From NCBI GenBank assembly GCA_015490715.1, contig WFXH01000063.1:1-58560 (forward strand): 58,560 nucleotides of DNA, in the 5' to 3' direction. Position numbers and translations under genes: made by a program. The stretch is from Saprospiraceae bacterium. GTDB lineage: Bacteria > Bacteroidota > Bacteroidia > Chitinophagales > Saprospiraceae. The notes under the pieces are model-generated. The model was not told where the DNA came from. It saw only the letters and a list, made by a program, of their open reading frames with translations, and ran no database searches. Of this stretch, positions 42,146 through 52,166 are shown one piece after another (within the stretch, counting starts at the first letter, position 1; each line of letters opens with the position of its first letter).

Positions 42146-43576
42146 ATGAGCTGGTATTGCCTCGCATTAGGAGTTGTCCTTAGCCTCAGCTTACCTCTTC
42201 ACAGTCTACTTGCACAATCCCCAGAGGGCTACCGCATCGAAGTAGAGGTAGACTACTATCCCAACGACACCCTCATCCTGGGGTATTACTACGGTCGGGG
42301 TTCGTACGCCAAAGACACTGCTCTCAAGGTCAATGGCCGATTCGTCTTTGAAGACACCACTTCCTTGCCCCAGGGATTGTATTTCCTCCTCACGCGCCCC
42401 AACAACAACTTCGTACAATTTGTCGTGGGCAAACAACAGCACTTCTCTATCCGTACCGATTATCGCTATCTACAGGATTCCATACAGGTCGTCGGTAGTC
42501 GCGAAAGCGCTATTCTCTTAGAGTATTCGCGATTCTTAAAACAAATGAGCCAACAGGCCAATGTCTACCGCGAAAAACTCAACTCGCTCATCCTCTCCGA
42601 AGAGGAAAAGGAGCCCTATCGTCGAAAGCTCGACAGCCTGGACCGCGTCGTTCGCCAATACCAGGACAGAATCAAGAAGCAATACCCCCACTCATTGACC
42701 GCCTCCATCATCCGCATCCACTGGGAGCCCACTCCGCCCACCTTCGAATATATCCAGGACTCCGCTGCGCGCCAGGAAGCCCAATTTTGGTACTACAAGC
42801 GCCATTACTTCGACAGCATCCATCCCTTCGACGATCGACTCATCTACACGCCCTTCCTACACGAAAAGATCACCCGCTACGTCGAACGCCTCACCGTACA
42901 AATCCCCGACTCCATCATCAAATCCGTCGATCAAGTACTCCACCTCTTTCCTCCCACCTCGGAGAGCTTCCGCTACTTTCTGCCCTACTTTCTCAACCAC
43001 TACAGCCAATCGCGCTACATCGGTGCCGATGCCGTCGTCGTCCACCTCGTCAATCAGTACTACGCCAAAGGCCTGGCTCCCTGGATGAAAGACGAAGACC
43101 TCCAAAAGCTCATCGCCGAAGCCAAAAGCCTCGAACCTACCCTCATCGGCAAAAAGGCACCCGACATCACCGTATACGACTCGCTCCATCGCCCCATCCG
43201 CCTGTACGATATCCGAACGCCCTATACCATACTGGTGTTTTGGTCGCCCGATTGCGGTCACTGCAAAAAAGCCCTGCCCAAACTCGAAAGCTGGTATGCC
43301 CACTATCCCGAAAAAGACTCCATCACCGTGCTGGCCGTCTGTACAAAACTCCTCGACAAAGAGCCCCACTGCTGGAAAATGGTCCGCGAAAAACACTTCA
43401 CCCAGCTCCTCTACGCCAGCGATAAATTCCTTCAATCCAAGTTTGCCGCCAAATACCACGTCAACGTCACACCGAAGATCTTCATACTCGACAAAGACAA
43501 GAAAATCGTCATCAAAGACATCGCCGTCGAACAGCTCGACGAGGTCATGAAGAAGATCAAAACCCTCCACCCTTGA
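42146..43576 (+). CDS. TlpA-like thioredoxin-fold protein with DUF4369-type N-terminal domain
   Basis: This 476-residue exported protein has a signal ending near SLLAQ. An N-terminal beta domain (about 30-130) is of the DUF4369 type common in Bacteroidota thioredoxin-like proteins. A helical middle region (about 140-320) follows. The C-terminal thioredoxin domain (about 330-476) has active-site CGHC (Cys370, Cys373) in WSPDCGHCKKALP and the conserved cis-Pro segment VNVTPKIFILD. It probably reduces or isomerises disulfides in the periplasm, possibly of apo-cytochromes. I chose ATG 42146. The gene overlaps the RsmI-like start (TTGA). Confidence 0.85.
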   Translation: MSWYCLALGVVLSLSLPLHSLLAQSPEGYRIEVEVDYYPNDTLILGYYYGRGSYAKDTALKVNGRFVFEDTTSLPQGLYFLLTRPNNNFVQFVVGKQQHFSIRTDYRYLQDSIQVVGSRESAILLEYSRFLKQMSQQANVYREKLNSLILSEEEKEPYRRKLDSLDRVVRQYQDRIKKQYPHSLTASIIRIHWEPTPPTFEYIQDSAARQEAQFWYYKRHYFDSIHPFDDRLIYTPFLHEKITRYVERLTVQIPDSIIKSVDQVLHLFPPTSESFRYFLPYFLNHYSQSRYIGADAVVVHLVNQYYAKGLAPWMKDEDLQKLIAEAKSLEPTLIGKKAPDITVYDSLHRPIRLYDIRTPYTILVFWSPDCGHCKKALPKLESWYAHYPEKDSITVLAVCTKLLDKEPHCWKMVREKHFTQLLYASDKFLQSKFAAKYHVNVTPKIFILDKDKKIVIKDIAVEQLDEVMKKIKTLHP

Positions 43577-44295
43577 CACCGCACTCGCCAGGCACACTCT
43601 ACCTTCTCCCCACACCAATAGGGGAAGAAGGCGTAGAAGACTATGCCCCCTCTACACTCCGTGTACTACACGGCTTGCGCCATTTCATCGTCGAAAATGC
43701 GCGCACCGCACGACGCTGGCTACGCCATTTGGGACACCCCCTTTCGCCACGCCAACTCGAGTTCTATGAAATGCCCAAACACGCCGATGTGCCCTACGAT
43801 CAACTCCTCACCCCCTGCCTCCAAGGTATCGACATGGGTGTACTCTCCGAAGCAGGCATGCCGACCATTGCCGATCCCGCCGACGCCTTGGTGCGCACCG
43901 CTCATCGCCTCAACGTGCCCGTCCTTCCCCTGTGCGGCCCCTCCGCCATCTGCAGCGCCATCGCCGCAAGCGGCCTCAACGGCCAAAACTTCCACTTCGT
44001 GGGATACCTGCCCAGAGAATCTACCCAACTGATTAAAACGCTCAAAACCCTCGAACACCAAAGCCATCGCACATCAACCGCCTACTATTTCATGGAGACC
44101 CCCTACCGAAGCCTCAAACTCTACCACATCGCCCTTCAACACCTTCGCCCCCACACCCTCTTCTACATAGCCGCTGCCCTTCACACCGCGACACCACTCA
44201 TCCGCTGCACCACCATTCAGCATTGGAAAAGCCACGCCCCACCACCCCTCCAGCGCGTCCCCGCCATCTTCGGCCTGTGGACACCAAACAGCTGA
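43573..44295 (+). CDS. tetrapyrrole-methylase-fold SAM methyltransferase (RsmI-like)
   Basis: The 240-residue protein resembles RsmI, which 2'-O-methylates C1402 of 16S rRNA. It has the N-terminal GTLYLLPTPIGEEG, the LSEAGMPTIADPA segment matching RsmI SDAGTPxISDPG, and PLCGPSAICSAIAASGLNGQNFHFVGYLPR (quoted in overlapping parts). It belongs to a short Bacteroidota subgroup in which NI.G of canonical RsmI is PIGEEG, so the exact target is less certain. The start is TTG 43573, overlapping the upstream stop; no ATG fits before the conserved region. Confidence 0.8.
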   Translation: MTPHSPGTLYLLPTPIGEEGVEDYAPSTLRVLHGLRHFIVENARTARRWLRHLGHPLSPRQLEFYEMPKHADVPYDQLLTPCLQGIDMGVLSEAGMPTIADPADALVRTAHRLNVPVLPLCGPSAICSAIAASGLNGQNFHFVGYLPRESTQLIKTLKTLEHQSHRTSTAYYFMETPYRSLKLYHIALQHLRPHTLFYIAAALHTATPLIRCTTIQHWKSHAPPPLQRVPAIFGLWTPNS

Positions 44296-44303
44296 GACCA
44301 CCA

Positions 44304-44345
44304 ACCATTTCATACATTAAAAATTTTAGTCATGTATAAAATGGT
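44304..44345. repeat. inverted pair of exact 12-mers forming a hairpin
   Basis: ACCATTTCATAC (44304-44315) and GTATAAAATGGT (44334-44345) face each other across 18 nt, with pairing extended to ATACAT/ATGTAT and one G-T pair. The pair follows the RsmI-like gene stop by 9 nt, a transcript-end position. Confidence 0.85.
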
Positions 44346-44386
44346 GATTGATCACATTTTACACAATCGCATACCCAAAAAAGGCT

Positions 44387-44394
44387 TATCTTTG
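44387..44394 (+). promoter_or_regulatory. -7 box (TATCTTTG) for the small membrane protein gene
   Basis: TATCTTTG matches TAnnTTTG 15 nt before ATG 44410. Confidence 0.6.
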
Positions 44395-44409
44395 CCCCGT
44401 GGAACCAAA

Positions 44410-44592
44410 ATGCAAGACATGAACGCAGCCAAAACACATGGGACAAATCCCTGGAGGAAAGTGCACTGGTCGGCCGAACTTTGGTTGTGCCTTTTTCTGG
44501 CTTTCATTGGTCTGGCGGGGGCCTTGTACCTCTTGCGCTTTGGTCAGGAGGGCATGGTTCATCACATACCATCGATGTATTGGCCGCGATGA
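44410..44592 (+). CDS. small single-span membrane protein, unknown function
   Basis: The 60-residue protein has a polar N-terminus (MQDMNAAKTHGTNPWRKVHW), one transmembrane helix (LWLCLFLAFIGLAGALYLL) and a short tail ending SMYWPR. A good -7 box 15 nt upstream supports ATG 44410 over the longer open frame from 44332, which would run through the inverted repeat. No family is recognised. It precedes cysS by 55 nt on the same strand. Confidence 0.6.
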   Translation: MQDMNAAKTHGTNPWRKVHWSAELWLCLFLAFIGLAGALYLLRFGQEGMVHHIPSMYWPR

Positions 44593-44647
44593 GTGGGGAG
44601 TGGCAAGGTGAATTGGCGTAACTTAGCGCCGCACAAATCCAATTTGC

Positions 44648-46159
44648 ATGTCGACACACACTTTAATGGTCTACAATAGCTTGACGCGCTCCAAGGAGGT
44701 GTTCCAACCCATCCACCCCGGGCACGTGGGCATGTATGTCTGCGGCCCAACGGTGTACAACGACGTACACCTCGGCAACGTGCGGAGCTTTGTGAGCTTT
44801 GACGTGATCTACCGATTCCTCAAGTACTTAGGCTATCGCGTGCGCTACGTGCGCAACATTACGGATGTGGGTCACCTTCTGGACGACGGCGAAGACCGCA
44901 TATCCAGGCGCGCGCGCATCGAAAAGCTCGAGCCCCTCGAAATCGTCCAAAAATACACCGTCCGCTTCCACGAAATGATGCGCATCTTCAACAACCTCTC
45001 TCCCGACATCGAGCCGCGAGCCACCGCCCACATCATCGAGCAGATTGAAATGGTGCAGCAAATCTTGGATAACGGCTTTGCCTATGTGTCCAACGGCTCT
45101 GTGTACTTCGACATACAGGCTTATCTTCAGAAGCACCCCGATTACGGCCGGCTCTCTGGCCGCAAACTCGAAGAGCTCTTAGCCGTCACAAGGGAAGAAC
45201 TCAAAGGCGTCGAAGACAAAAAACACCCCGCCGACTTTGCCCTGTGGATGAAAGCCTCGCCCGAGCACATCATGCGATGGAGAGCTCCCTGGTCGGTGGG
45301 CTTTCCCGGCTGGCATCTGGAGTGTTCGGTGATGAGCACTAAGTACCTCGGAGATACCTTTGACATCCACGGCGGGGGCAACGATTTGAAATTTCCCCAC
45401 CACGAAAACGAAATCGCCCAAAACAAAGCGGCCAAAGGCGTCGAGCCCGCCAAGTACTGGCTACACACCAACATGCTACTGATGCACGGCCGCAAGATGT
45501 CCAAGAGCGAGGGCAATACCATCACCCCTTACGAATTGCTCAGCGGCACCTCCCCCCACATCTCTCGTGCCTATAGCGCCATGGCCATTCGGTTCTTCTT
45601 CTTGCAGAGCCATTACCGCTCGACCGTAGACATCAGCGACGAAGCCCTACAGGCAGCCTCGCGGGGCTACCGACGACTCATGGAGGGTATCCGCACCGCT
45701 GAAAAGATCCAGCCCCACCCCAATGCCTCCGACGACACCTCATCCCCACTGGACGAGGAGCTACAGCAACTGTGTGATGCCGCCCTCCGAGAAATGCTCG
45801 ACGATTTTAATACCCCGCGGACCATCGCCACCCTCTTCGAACTGACCAACCGCACCAATGCTCTCTATCACGGCAAGATCCCTCTCGAAACCGTGCGCCC
45901 TCAAACCATCGATCGCGTACGCCGTACGCTCCGCGATTTTGCCTTCGACATCCTCGGCCTAAAAGACGAAACTACGACCAGCGCCTCTTCCCAACTCCTC
46001 ACGAAGGTGATGGACATCCTCTTAGATTTACGCCATCAGGCCCGACGCGAGAAAAACTACGCACTGGCAGACCTCATCCGCCAGCGACTCGCCGAGGCAG
46101 GCATCCAGCTCCAAGACGGTCCCGACGGCACCACCTGGACGACTTCCGAAAGCCAATAA
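44648..46159 (+). CDS. cysS: cysteinyl-tRNA synthetase
   Basis: The 503-residue class I synthetase charges tRNA-Cys. It has MYVCGPTVYNDVHLGNVRS with the HIGH-equivalent HLGN and the zinc ligand Cys32. GWHLECSVMSTKYLG and the HHENEIAQ segment supply the other zinc ligands. KMSKSEGN lies near residue 284, and the helical C-terminal domain is complete. Length is normal for the family. The SurA-like lipoprotein gene starts 6 nt after its stop, implying one transcript. Confidence 0.96.
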   Translation: MSTHTLMVYNSLTRSKEVFQPIHPGHVGMYVCGPTVYNDVHLGNVRSFVSFDVIYRFLKYLGYRVRYVRNITDVGHLLDDGEDRISRRARIEKLEPLEIVQKYTVRFHEMMRIFNNLSPDIEPRATAHIIEQIEMVQQILDNGFAYVSNGSVYFDIQAYLQKHPDYGRLSGRKLEELLAVTREELKGVEDKKHPADFALWMKASPEHIMRWRAPWSVGFPGWHLECSVMSTKYLGDTFDIHGGGNDLKFPHHENEIAQNKAAKGVEPAKYWLHTNMLLMHGRKMSKSEGNTITPYELLSGTSPHISRAYSAMAIRFFFLQSHYRSTVDISDEALQAASRGYRRLMEGIRTAEKIQPHPNASDDTSSPLDEELQQLCDAALREMLDDFNTPRTIATLFELTNRTNALYHGKIPLETVRPQTIDRVRRTLRDFAFDILGLKDETTTSASSQLLTKVMDILLDLRHQARREKNYALADLIRQRLAEAGIQLQDGPDGTTWTTSESQ

Positions 46160-46165
46160 AATACT

Positions 46166-47035
46166 ATGGCAGGCCTCATCAGGCAATGGATAGGAATCAC
46201 TTCCGTAATAGCCCTTCTGGGATTATCCTCCTTGATGGGATGCCGTACAAAGGGCGATACCCAGAGCCGAAGACACCGTCCCCTGGTTCAACTCCACGAC
46301 CAAACACTCACTGCAGCCCAACTCCACGCTCTCGGCATCGACACGACAGACTCCATCATGACAAGGCACTATATCCAGCGATGGGCTATAGAGCGCCTCA
46401 TCGCCCAAGAGGCCGAAGACAAACTCCCCCCCGAAAAACTCCATCAAATTCGTCAGCTCGTGGAAGAATACCGCTACAGCCTCCTCCGCAATGCCATGGA
46501 AGAACACATCGCCCATATCCGCCTCGACACCCAGGTTACCGATGAAGAATGCCGCAACTATTACCAACAGCGCAAGGAGAGCTTTCAACTCCAAGATACC
46601 ATCCTACAGCTTCGCATGCTGCGCATTCCTCACGACAAACGCCTGCCGCGTCGATGGCGCACCTTGCTCAGCAGCAAGTATCCCGTAGACATCCAAAACC
46701 TCAAAGAGTGGTGCAATATCCACAGACTCCAATGCGCCCTCAACGACAGCACCTGGTACGAATGGCACTACATTAAACACACTTTGCCCTCCAAATTCAA
46801 ACCCACCAAAGCCCGCATCGGGCAAGTGTTGCGCTATCAGGATAAAAATTATCGATATCTCCTCTATATCAAAGATTTCCAGGTACCCGGCGACACCCCA
46901 CCCTTCCAGTACGTCCTGCCAGAAATCAAAGCGCGCATCCTCTACGAACGCAAAGACAAACTCATCTCCCAATACGAGCAACAACTCCTACAACGCGCGC
47001 TCCAATCGGGACAGCTCAAATGGCATGCGCACTGA
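46166..47035 (+). CDS. lipoprotein resembling a SurA-type chaperone without its PPIase domain
   Basis: The 289-residue lipoprotein has lipobox SSLMGC (Cys26). The region after it (about 45-150) is helical, with LAPPEKLHQIRQLVEEYRYSLL-like periplasmic chaperone character and TDEECRNYYQQRKESFQL, a segment usual just before parvulin domains. No parvulin signature follows. The full SurA gene is 115 nt downstream, and small SurA-like partners occur in this position in other Bacteroidota. A role in outer-membrane protein folding is inferred from both. It is probably co-transcribed with cysS. Confidence 0.65.
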   Translation: MAGLIRQWIGITSVIALLGLSSLMGCRTKGDTQSRRHRPLVQLHDQTLTAAQLHALGIDTTDSIMTRHYIQRWAIERLIAQEAEDKLPPEKLHQIRQLVEEYRYSLLRNAMEEHIAHIRLDTQVTDEECRNYYQQRKESFQLQDTILQLRMLRIPHDKRLPRRWRTLLSSKYPVDIQNLKEWCNIHRLQCALNDSTWYEWHYIKHTLPSKFKPTKARIGQVLRYQDKNYRYLLYIKDFQVPGDTPPFQYVLPEIKARILYERKDKLISQYEQQLLQRALQSGQLKWHAH

Positions 47036-47123
47036 TCAGACTAATGCGCGACCCAGCCTGGAGGATTGTTGTAACTTTGAGCGCTTTTTCCACCATGCAT
47101 ATGCTGCAACAATGTCTACGCGT

Positions 47124-47131
47124 TAGATTTG
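47124..47131 (+). promoter_or_regulatory. -7 box (TAGATTTG) for surA
   Basis: TAGATTTG lies 19 nt before ATG 47151. A second box, TAACTTTG, is at 47072-47079. Confidence 0.6.
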
Positions 47132-47150
47132 CATTACTTAGCTATATAAA

Positions 47151-48506
47151 ATGAGATCGAAACCACCGCGGATGATGAAAATGAGCTTTGGATTGCTTTT
47201 ACTCTGTAGCGCCTTCACTATGGCGTATAGTCAGCAAATTGTAGAAAAAGTCATCGCCGAAGTGGGTAGTGAGGTGATCAGCCTGGCGGAATTAAAAGAA
47301 CACGTCTCTGTATTGCGTTCGCGTAGCTTAGAGGTGCCCGAAAATGCCGAGTGCATCATACTGGAAAATCTCCTCATCGACCGACTGCTGGTCCACCAGG
47401 CCAAGCTCGACTCGATCGAAGTATCCGACGAAGAGATCGAAGAACAACTCGAAGGGAGAATTAACCACATCCTCGCCCTGATGGATTACGACGAAAAGCG
47501 CTTTGAAGACTATTACGGAATGAGCGTGCGCGATGTCAAAGAGCGCTTCCGCGAGGACATTCGCAATCAAATACTGGCCCAGCGCATGCGGGCCAAAATT
47601 CTCGAAAACGTCCACGTCACCCCTTCCGAAGTCGTTGCCTTCTTCTGCTCCCTTCCTCCCGATAGCATCCCCTACTTCAACATGCAAGTTGAAGTAGCCG
47701 AGCTCGCCGTTAAGGTACAACCCAACGACAGCGCAAAGTCGAAGGCGCGCGCCACCGCCGAACTCCTTCGCCAGCGCATCCTCAACGGAGAGGACTTTGC
47801 GCAATTAGCCAAGCAATACTCCGACGACCTCAGCTCCGCCGCTCGCGGCGGCGATCTCGGCTGGGTCAAGCGCGGCACCTTCGTGCCCGAATTCGAAGCT
47901 GCTGCCTTCAACCTCCAGCCCGGCGAACTGTCCCAAGTCGTCGAAACCGAATTCGGATACCACATCATCCAACTCCTCCAACGCAGAGGCGAACTCATCC
48001 ACGTGCGCCACATCCTCATCCGCCCCATCGTCGACGAAAGCGATGTCGTACGGACCGAACACCTGCTCGACTCCCTGCGCACCCTCATCCTCCTCGACAG
48101 CATCAGCTTTGAAGCAGCCGTCAAAAAATACGGCGACAAATCCCACCCCGCCTACTACAGCGGTGGTGTGCTCATCAACCCCCGCGACGGAAGCACCATC
48201 TGGGATGTGGCCGACCTCGAAACCGATGTCTATTTCACCATCGACTCCATGGATCCCGGCGAAATTTCCTCCCCCATCCGCTATACCGGCCCACGCGACG
48301 ATACCTATGTCAAAATCATCCGATTGCTCTCCCGAGTTCCACCCCACCAGGCCAACCTCCAGCAAGATTTCGATAGAATCCAAGACATGGTCAAACAAAA
48401 ACGCCAAAACGAATACCTCCACAAATGGCTCGATGAAAAAATCCACCAAACCCACATCTACCTCGACCCCAATTACCGCCATTGCCCTAACCTTCATCTC
48501 TATTAA
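47151..48506 (+). CDS. surA: SurA-like periplasmic peptidyl-prolyl isomerase / chaperone
   Basis: The 451-residue exported protein has a signal ending AYSQ. Its N-terminal chaperone domain (about 30-170) reads [20 protein letters not shown] and [19 protein letters not shown]. Two parvulin modules follow. The first (about 185-280) has [36 protein letters not shown] and [10 protein letters not shown] (quoted in parts). The second (about 280-385) is more divergent ([13 protein letters not shown]). SurA escorts outer-membrane barrel proteins across the periplasm. ATG 47151 or 47172 could start it. Confidence 0.92.
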   Translation: MRSKPPRMMKMSFGLLLLCSAFTMAYSQQIVEKVIAEVGSEVISLAELKEHVSVLRSRSLEVPENAECIILENLLIDRLLVHQAKLDSIEVSDEEIEEQLEGRINHILALMDYDEKRFEDYYGMSVRDVKERFREDIRNQILAQRMRAKILENVHVTPSEVVAFFCSLPPDSIPYFNMQVEVAELAVKVQPNDSAKSKARATAELLRQRILNGEDFAQLAKQYSDDLSSAARGGDLGWVKRGTFVPEFEAAAFNLQPGELSQVVETEFGYHIIQLLQRRGELIHVRHILIRPIVDESDVVRTEHLLDSLRTLILLDSISFEAAVKKYGDKSHPAYYSGGVLINPRDGSTIWDVADLETDVYFTIDSMDPGEISSPIRYTGPRDDTYVKIIRLLSRVPPHQANLQQDFDRIQDMVKQKRQNEYLHKWLDEKIHQTHIYLDPNYRHCPNLHLY

Positions 48507-48581
48507 CACCGCCCCTCGACCAACCACACCTACCCCCATAACCGGGCGGTGCAAGCCTTATATTATTCCCCTCCAAATACG

Positions 48582-48589
48582 TAACTTTG
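48582..48589 (+). promoter_or_regulatory. -7 box (TAACTTTG) for mutS
   Basis: TAACTTTG matches the consensus 25 nt before mutS ATG 48614. Confidence 0.6.
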
Positions 48590-48613
48590 TATGTTTAAGC
48601 GACAAACGCAGCG

Positions 48614-51265
48614 ATGGCGACCGTATCTTCAAAGCAAAAGACCACTCCCTTAATGGAGCAATACTTTGCCCTCAAGGCAAAGTACAAAGATGCCATCTTG
48701 CTCTTCCGCGTCGGAGACTTTTATGAAACCTTTGGCGAAGATGCCATCAAAACCTCCAAAGCCCTCGGCATCGTCCTGACCAATCGCAACAACGGCACTT
48801 CCAAAATCGAACTGGCCGGCTTTCCCCATCACGCCCTCGACACCTACCTGCCCCGACTCATTAAAGCCGGCTACCGCGTCGCCATCTGCGAACAACTCGA
48901 AAAGCCCTCTCCCAACAAAAAGCTCGTCAAGCGCGGCATCACCGAAGTCGTCACGCCGGGAATCACCTTTTCCGAACAGCTCCTCGAACACCGCTCCAAC
49001 AACTTCCTGGCCTCCCTCTACTTCCACCCCAACGGCAAGACCATCGGCATCGCCTTCGTCGATGTCTCGACAGGAGAATTCCTCGTCAGCGAAGGAGACC
49101 GCCTTTATATCGAAAAACTCCTCAAGAGCTTCCAGCCCTCCGAAGTGCTCTTCGCCAAAACCGAACGCGACCACATCCAACACTGGCTCAAAGACCAGTT
49201 TTTTTACTATGCCCTCGACCCATGGATCTACACCTTAGACTACGCTCGCGAAAAACTCCTCCAGCAATTTCAGGTACACAGCCTCAAAGGCTTCGGTATT
49301 GAGGAGATGAAAGCGGCACAAATAGCAGCAGGAGCCGCCATCGAATACCTCGACCAGACCCAAAACAAAGGCCTGCGCCACATCAATCGCATACAGCGCA
49401 TCGACGCACAGGAATACATGTGGCTCGACCAATTCAGCATCCGCAATCTCGAACTCATTCAAAGCCAACATCCCTCGGGCAAGTCCCTCCTCGACATCAT
49501 GGACTGCTGCATCACCCCGATGGGCAGCCGCACACTCAAGCGATGGCTCCTCATGCCCCTCATCGACCTAACGGCCCTGCGCCAACGCCACGACATCGTC
49601 GAATACCTCATCCACAACGAGACGACCTTCCAGCTCCTCAATGAAAACCTCCGCCGCATCGGCGACCTCGAACGCCTGTGTGCCCGCATTCCTCAGCAGA
49701 GACTCTCCCCAAGAGACGCCATGCAGCTCAAACGATCGCTCGATGCCATCGTACCCATCAAAGAGTCCCTCCTCCAATGCGGTCACCCCGCCCTCCAACA
49801 CTACGCCGACCAACTCCACACATGCGACGAATTGCGCCAGCGCATCCAAGCCCAGCTCATTGACGACCCTCCACCCAACACCAATAAGGCCAACTTCACT
49901 CGAAGCGGCTTCAATGAAGAGCTCGACCGCCTCCGCCACCTCATCCGCCACAGCAAAGAAGCCCTCCAATCCATCCTCCAGCGTGAAATCCAGCGCACCG
50001 GCATCCAAAATCTCAAAATCGGCTTCAACAACGTCTTCGGCTACTACTTCGAAGTCACCAACAAATTTAAAAACCGAGTACCCTCCCACTGGGTGCGCAA
50101 ACAAACCCTCACACAGGCCGAACGCTACATCTCCGACGAACTCAAACAACTCGAAGAAACCATCCTCGGCGCCGAAGAAAAAATCCTCCAACTGGAAGAA
50201 TCGCTCTTCCATCAACTGCTCGAGCTCCTCCAAGACTACATCGATATCATCCAGCAAAATGCCCGCACGCTGGCTACCCTCGACTGCCTGCGCTGCTTTG
50301 CCGAAATCGCCACAAAGTACAAGTACACCCGCCCTGAGATGGATTCCAGTTTTGTCATCGACATCAAAGGCGGCCGACATCCCGTCGTCGAACGCACCCT
50401 CCCCCCCTCCGAACCCTACATCCCCAACGACGTCTACCTCGATCGCGATCACCAGCAAATCCTCATGATCACGGGGCCCAACATGTCGGGCAAATCCGCC
50501 CTCCTCCGCCAAACCGCCCTCATCGTCATCATGGCACAAATCGGTAGCTTTGTGCCCGCCGAAAGTGCGCGCATCGGCATCGTCGATAAAATCTTTACAC
50601 GCGTCGGTGCCTCCGACAATATCAGCTCCGGCGAATCGACCTTCATGGTGGAAATGAACGAGACCGCCTCCATCATGCACAACATCACCGACCGAAGTCT
50701 CGTTCTCCTCGACGAAATCGGCCGCGGCACCAGCACCTACGACGGCATCTCCATCGCCTGGGCCATTGCCGAATACCTCCACGACAACCCCCACGCCAAA
50801 CCCAAAACCCTCTTCGCCACCCACTACCACGAGCTCAACGCCCTCGCCGACCAACACCCGCGCATCAAAAACTTCAACGTGGCCGTCAAAGAGAGCAATG
50901 GTAAAATCATCTTTCTGCGCAAACTCCAACCCGGCGGAAGCAACCACAGCTTCGGAATACACGTCGCTAAACTGGCCGGCATGCCCCCCGAAATCGTCCT
51001 CCGCGCCCGCGAAATCCTCCATCAACTCGAAAGCACCCACCTGCCAAACTCCTCCCAACCCACTCAAAACACCCCCACCGGGTCCATACGCAATTACATG
51101 CAACGCGACATCCAACTCCAGCTCTTTCAAGCCGCCGACCCCATCGGCGAAAAGCTCAAAGCTGCACTCCGCCAACTCGACCCCAACACCATGACCCCCA
51201 TCGAGTGCATGCTCAAACTCGTCGAACTGCGCAAACTCCTCCAGGACGACCATGAAACGCCATAA
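48614..51265 (+). CDS. mutS: DNA mismatch repair protein MutS
   Basis: The 883-residue mismatch sensor has the N-terminal mismatch-binding domain with the Phe-x-Glu motif in RVGDFYETFGEDAI. The connector, lever and clamp follow. The ATPase has Walker A GPNMSGKSALLRQ (about 620), ESTFMVEMNETASI, LLDEIGRGTSTYDG and the FATHYHEL His loop. The C-terminal dimer helix is present. It is a MutS1 in length and domain order. It has its own -7 box, and the PepSY gene starts 14 nt before its end. Confidence 0.96.
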   Translation: MATVSSKQKTTPLMEQYFALKAKYKDAILLFRVGDFYETFGEDAIKTSKALGIVLTNRNNGTSKIELAGFPHHALDTYLPRLIKAGYRVAICEQLEKPSPNKKLVKRGITEVVTPGITFSEQLLEHRSNNFLASLYFHPNGKTIGIAFVDVSTGEFLVSEGDRLYIEKLLKSFQPSEVLFAKTERDHIQHWLKDQFFYYALDPWIYTLDYAREKLLQQFQVHSLKGFGIEEMKAAQIAAGAAIEYLDQTQNKGLRHINRIQRIDAQEYMWLDQFSIRNLELIQSQHPSGKSLLDIMDCCITPMGSRTLKRWLLMPLIDLTALRQRHDIVEYLIHNETTFQLLNENLRRIGDLERLCARIPQQRLSPRDAMQLKRSLDAIVPIKESLLQCGHPALQHYADQLHTCDELRQRIQAQLIDDPPPNTNKANFTRSGFNEELDRLRHLIRHSKEALQSILQREIQRTGIQNLKIGFNNVFGYYFEVTNKFKNRVPSHWVRKQTLTQAERYISDELKQLEETILGAEEKILQLEESLFHQLLELLQDYIDIIQQNARTLATLDCLRCFAEIATKYKYTRPEMDSSFVIDIKGGRHPVVERTLPPSEPYIPNDVYLDRDHQQILMITGPNMSGKSALLRQTALIVIMAQIGSFVPAESARIGIVDKIFTRVGASDNISSGESTFMVEMNETASIMHNITDRSLVLLDEIGRGTSTYDGISIAWAIAEYLHDNPHAKPKTLFATHYHELNALADQHPRIKNFNVAVKESNGKIIFLRKLQPGGSNHSFGIHVAKLAGMPPEIVLRAREILHQLESTHLPNSSQPTQNTPTGSIRNYMQRDIQLQLFQAADPIGEKLKAALRQLDPNTMTPIECMLKLVELRKLLQDDHETP

Positions 51266-51995
51266 GCTGCACCATTTCATACGCAAAATACACCGATACG
51301 CCGGCCTCTTCCTCGGCATCCAGCTGATCCTGTGGACCGCCGGAGGAATCTACTTCAGCTGGACCCAGCTCCCACAAATCCGCGGCGAACACCTCATCCG
51401 CCCTCAACCGTTCCACCATCCCTTACCAAAGTCGCTCGTCCCGATCGACTCGGCCATCAAACGCCTTCCTCCATCCTCTCAAATTGCACGCGTCATCCTA
51501 CAACCCTGCCCCTATGGCTGGTGCTACCTCATCCAGACCACGACGGGAACACCCCTCCTCCTCGATGCACACACCGCCAAACCTCTCCCTCCCCTCGATA
51601 GCAGTACCGCCATCCAAATAGCCAAGGCGTATTTCCTACCCGAGGCCAAAGTACATCGCGTACGATACATCGACTCCTCCGACGTACACCGATACCCCGA
51701 ATACCGCGAACGACCACTCCCAGCCTGGCGCATCCAATTCGACCATCCCGAACACCCTGCCCTGTACATCAACACCCACACCCACGCGCTCGAAGTCGTA
51801 CGCACCCGTCCATGGCGCATCTTCGACTTTATGTGGATGCTTCACACCATGGACTATCGCACCCGCGACAACTTTAACAACCCACTCCTGCGCATCACCG
51901 CACTCTCCACGCTATTGTTCGTCTTAACGGGCTTTGTGCTCTGGTACCTCAGCTCGCCCACCTTGCGCAAATGGCGCAAGCGCTACCTCCGCTGA
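51252..51995 (+). CDS. PepSY-associated transmembrane protein
   Basis: The 247-residue protein has an N-terminal helix (HRYAGLFLGIQLILWTAGGIY in overlapping parts) with the family's HFIRKIHRYAGL start. The periplasmic region contains a PepSY-like segment (STAIQIAKAYF to EHPALYINTHTHALE). The C-terminal WRIFDFMWMLHTMDYR motif precedes a second helix. Relatives accompany iron or copper uptake and reductase genes, but none are here. Its start overlaps mutS by 14 nt. A copy of the 12-mer covers codons 7-10 or so. Confidence 0.85.
   Translation: MKRHKLHHFIRKIHRYAGLFLGIQLILWTAGGIYFSWTQLPQIRGEHLIRPQPFHHPLPKSLVPIDSAIKRLPPSSQIARVILQPCPYGWCYLIQTTTGTPLLLDAHTAKPLPPLDSSTAIQIAKAYFLPEAKVHRVRYIDSSDVHRYPEYRERPLPAWRIQFDHPEHPALYINTHTHALEVVRTRPWRIFDFMWMLHTMDYRTRDNFNNPLLRITALSTLLFVLTGFVLWYLSSPTLRKWRKRYLR
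51271..51282 (-). repeat. GTATRAAATNGT 12-mer at the start of the PepSY gene
   Basis: Plus strand reads ACCATTTCATAC; an exact match on the minus strand encoding HHFIR of the PepSY protein. Confidence 0.75.
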
Positions 51996-52166
51996 ACACC
52001 AACCATCACCTAATACACTCTTATCCACACCACAACGGCGAGTAGGGCACCATTGGTAATGCCGAAATTATCAAAAATCGACAAAGAAAACTCCCCCTGT
52101 GGCAATAATCGATAATGAAGTGCCTTTCAAAGGCCCCACCTTTGTCGTAAACAAAACCACAAGGCC

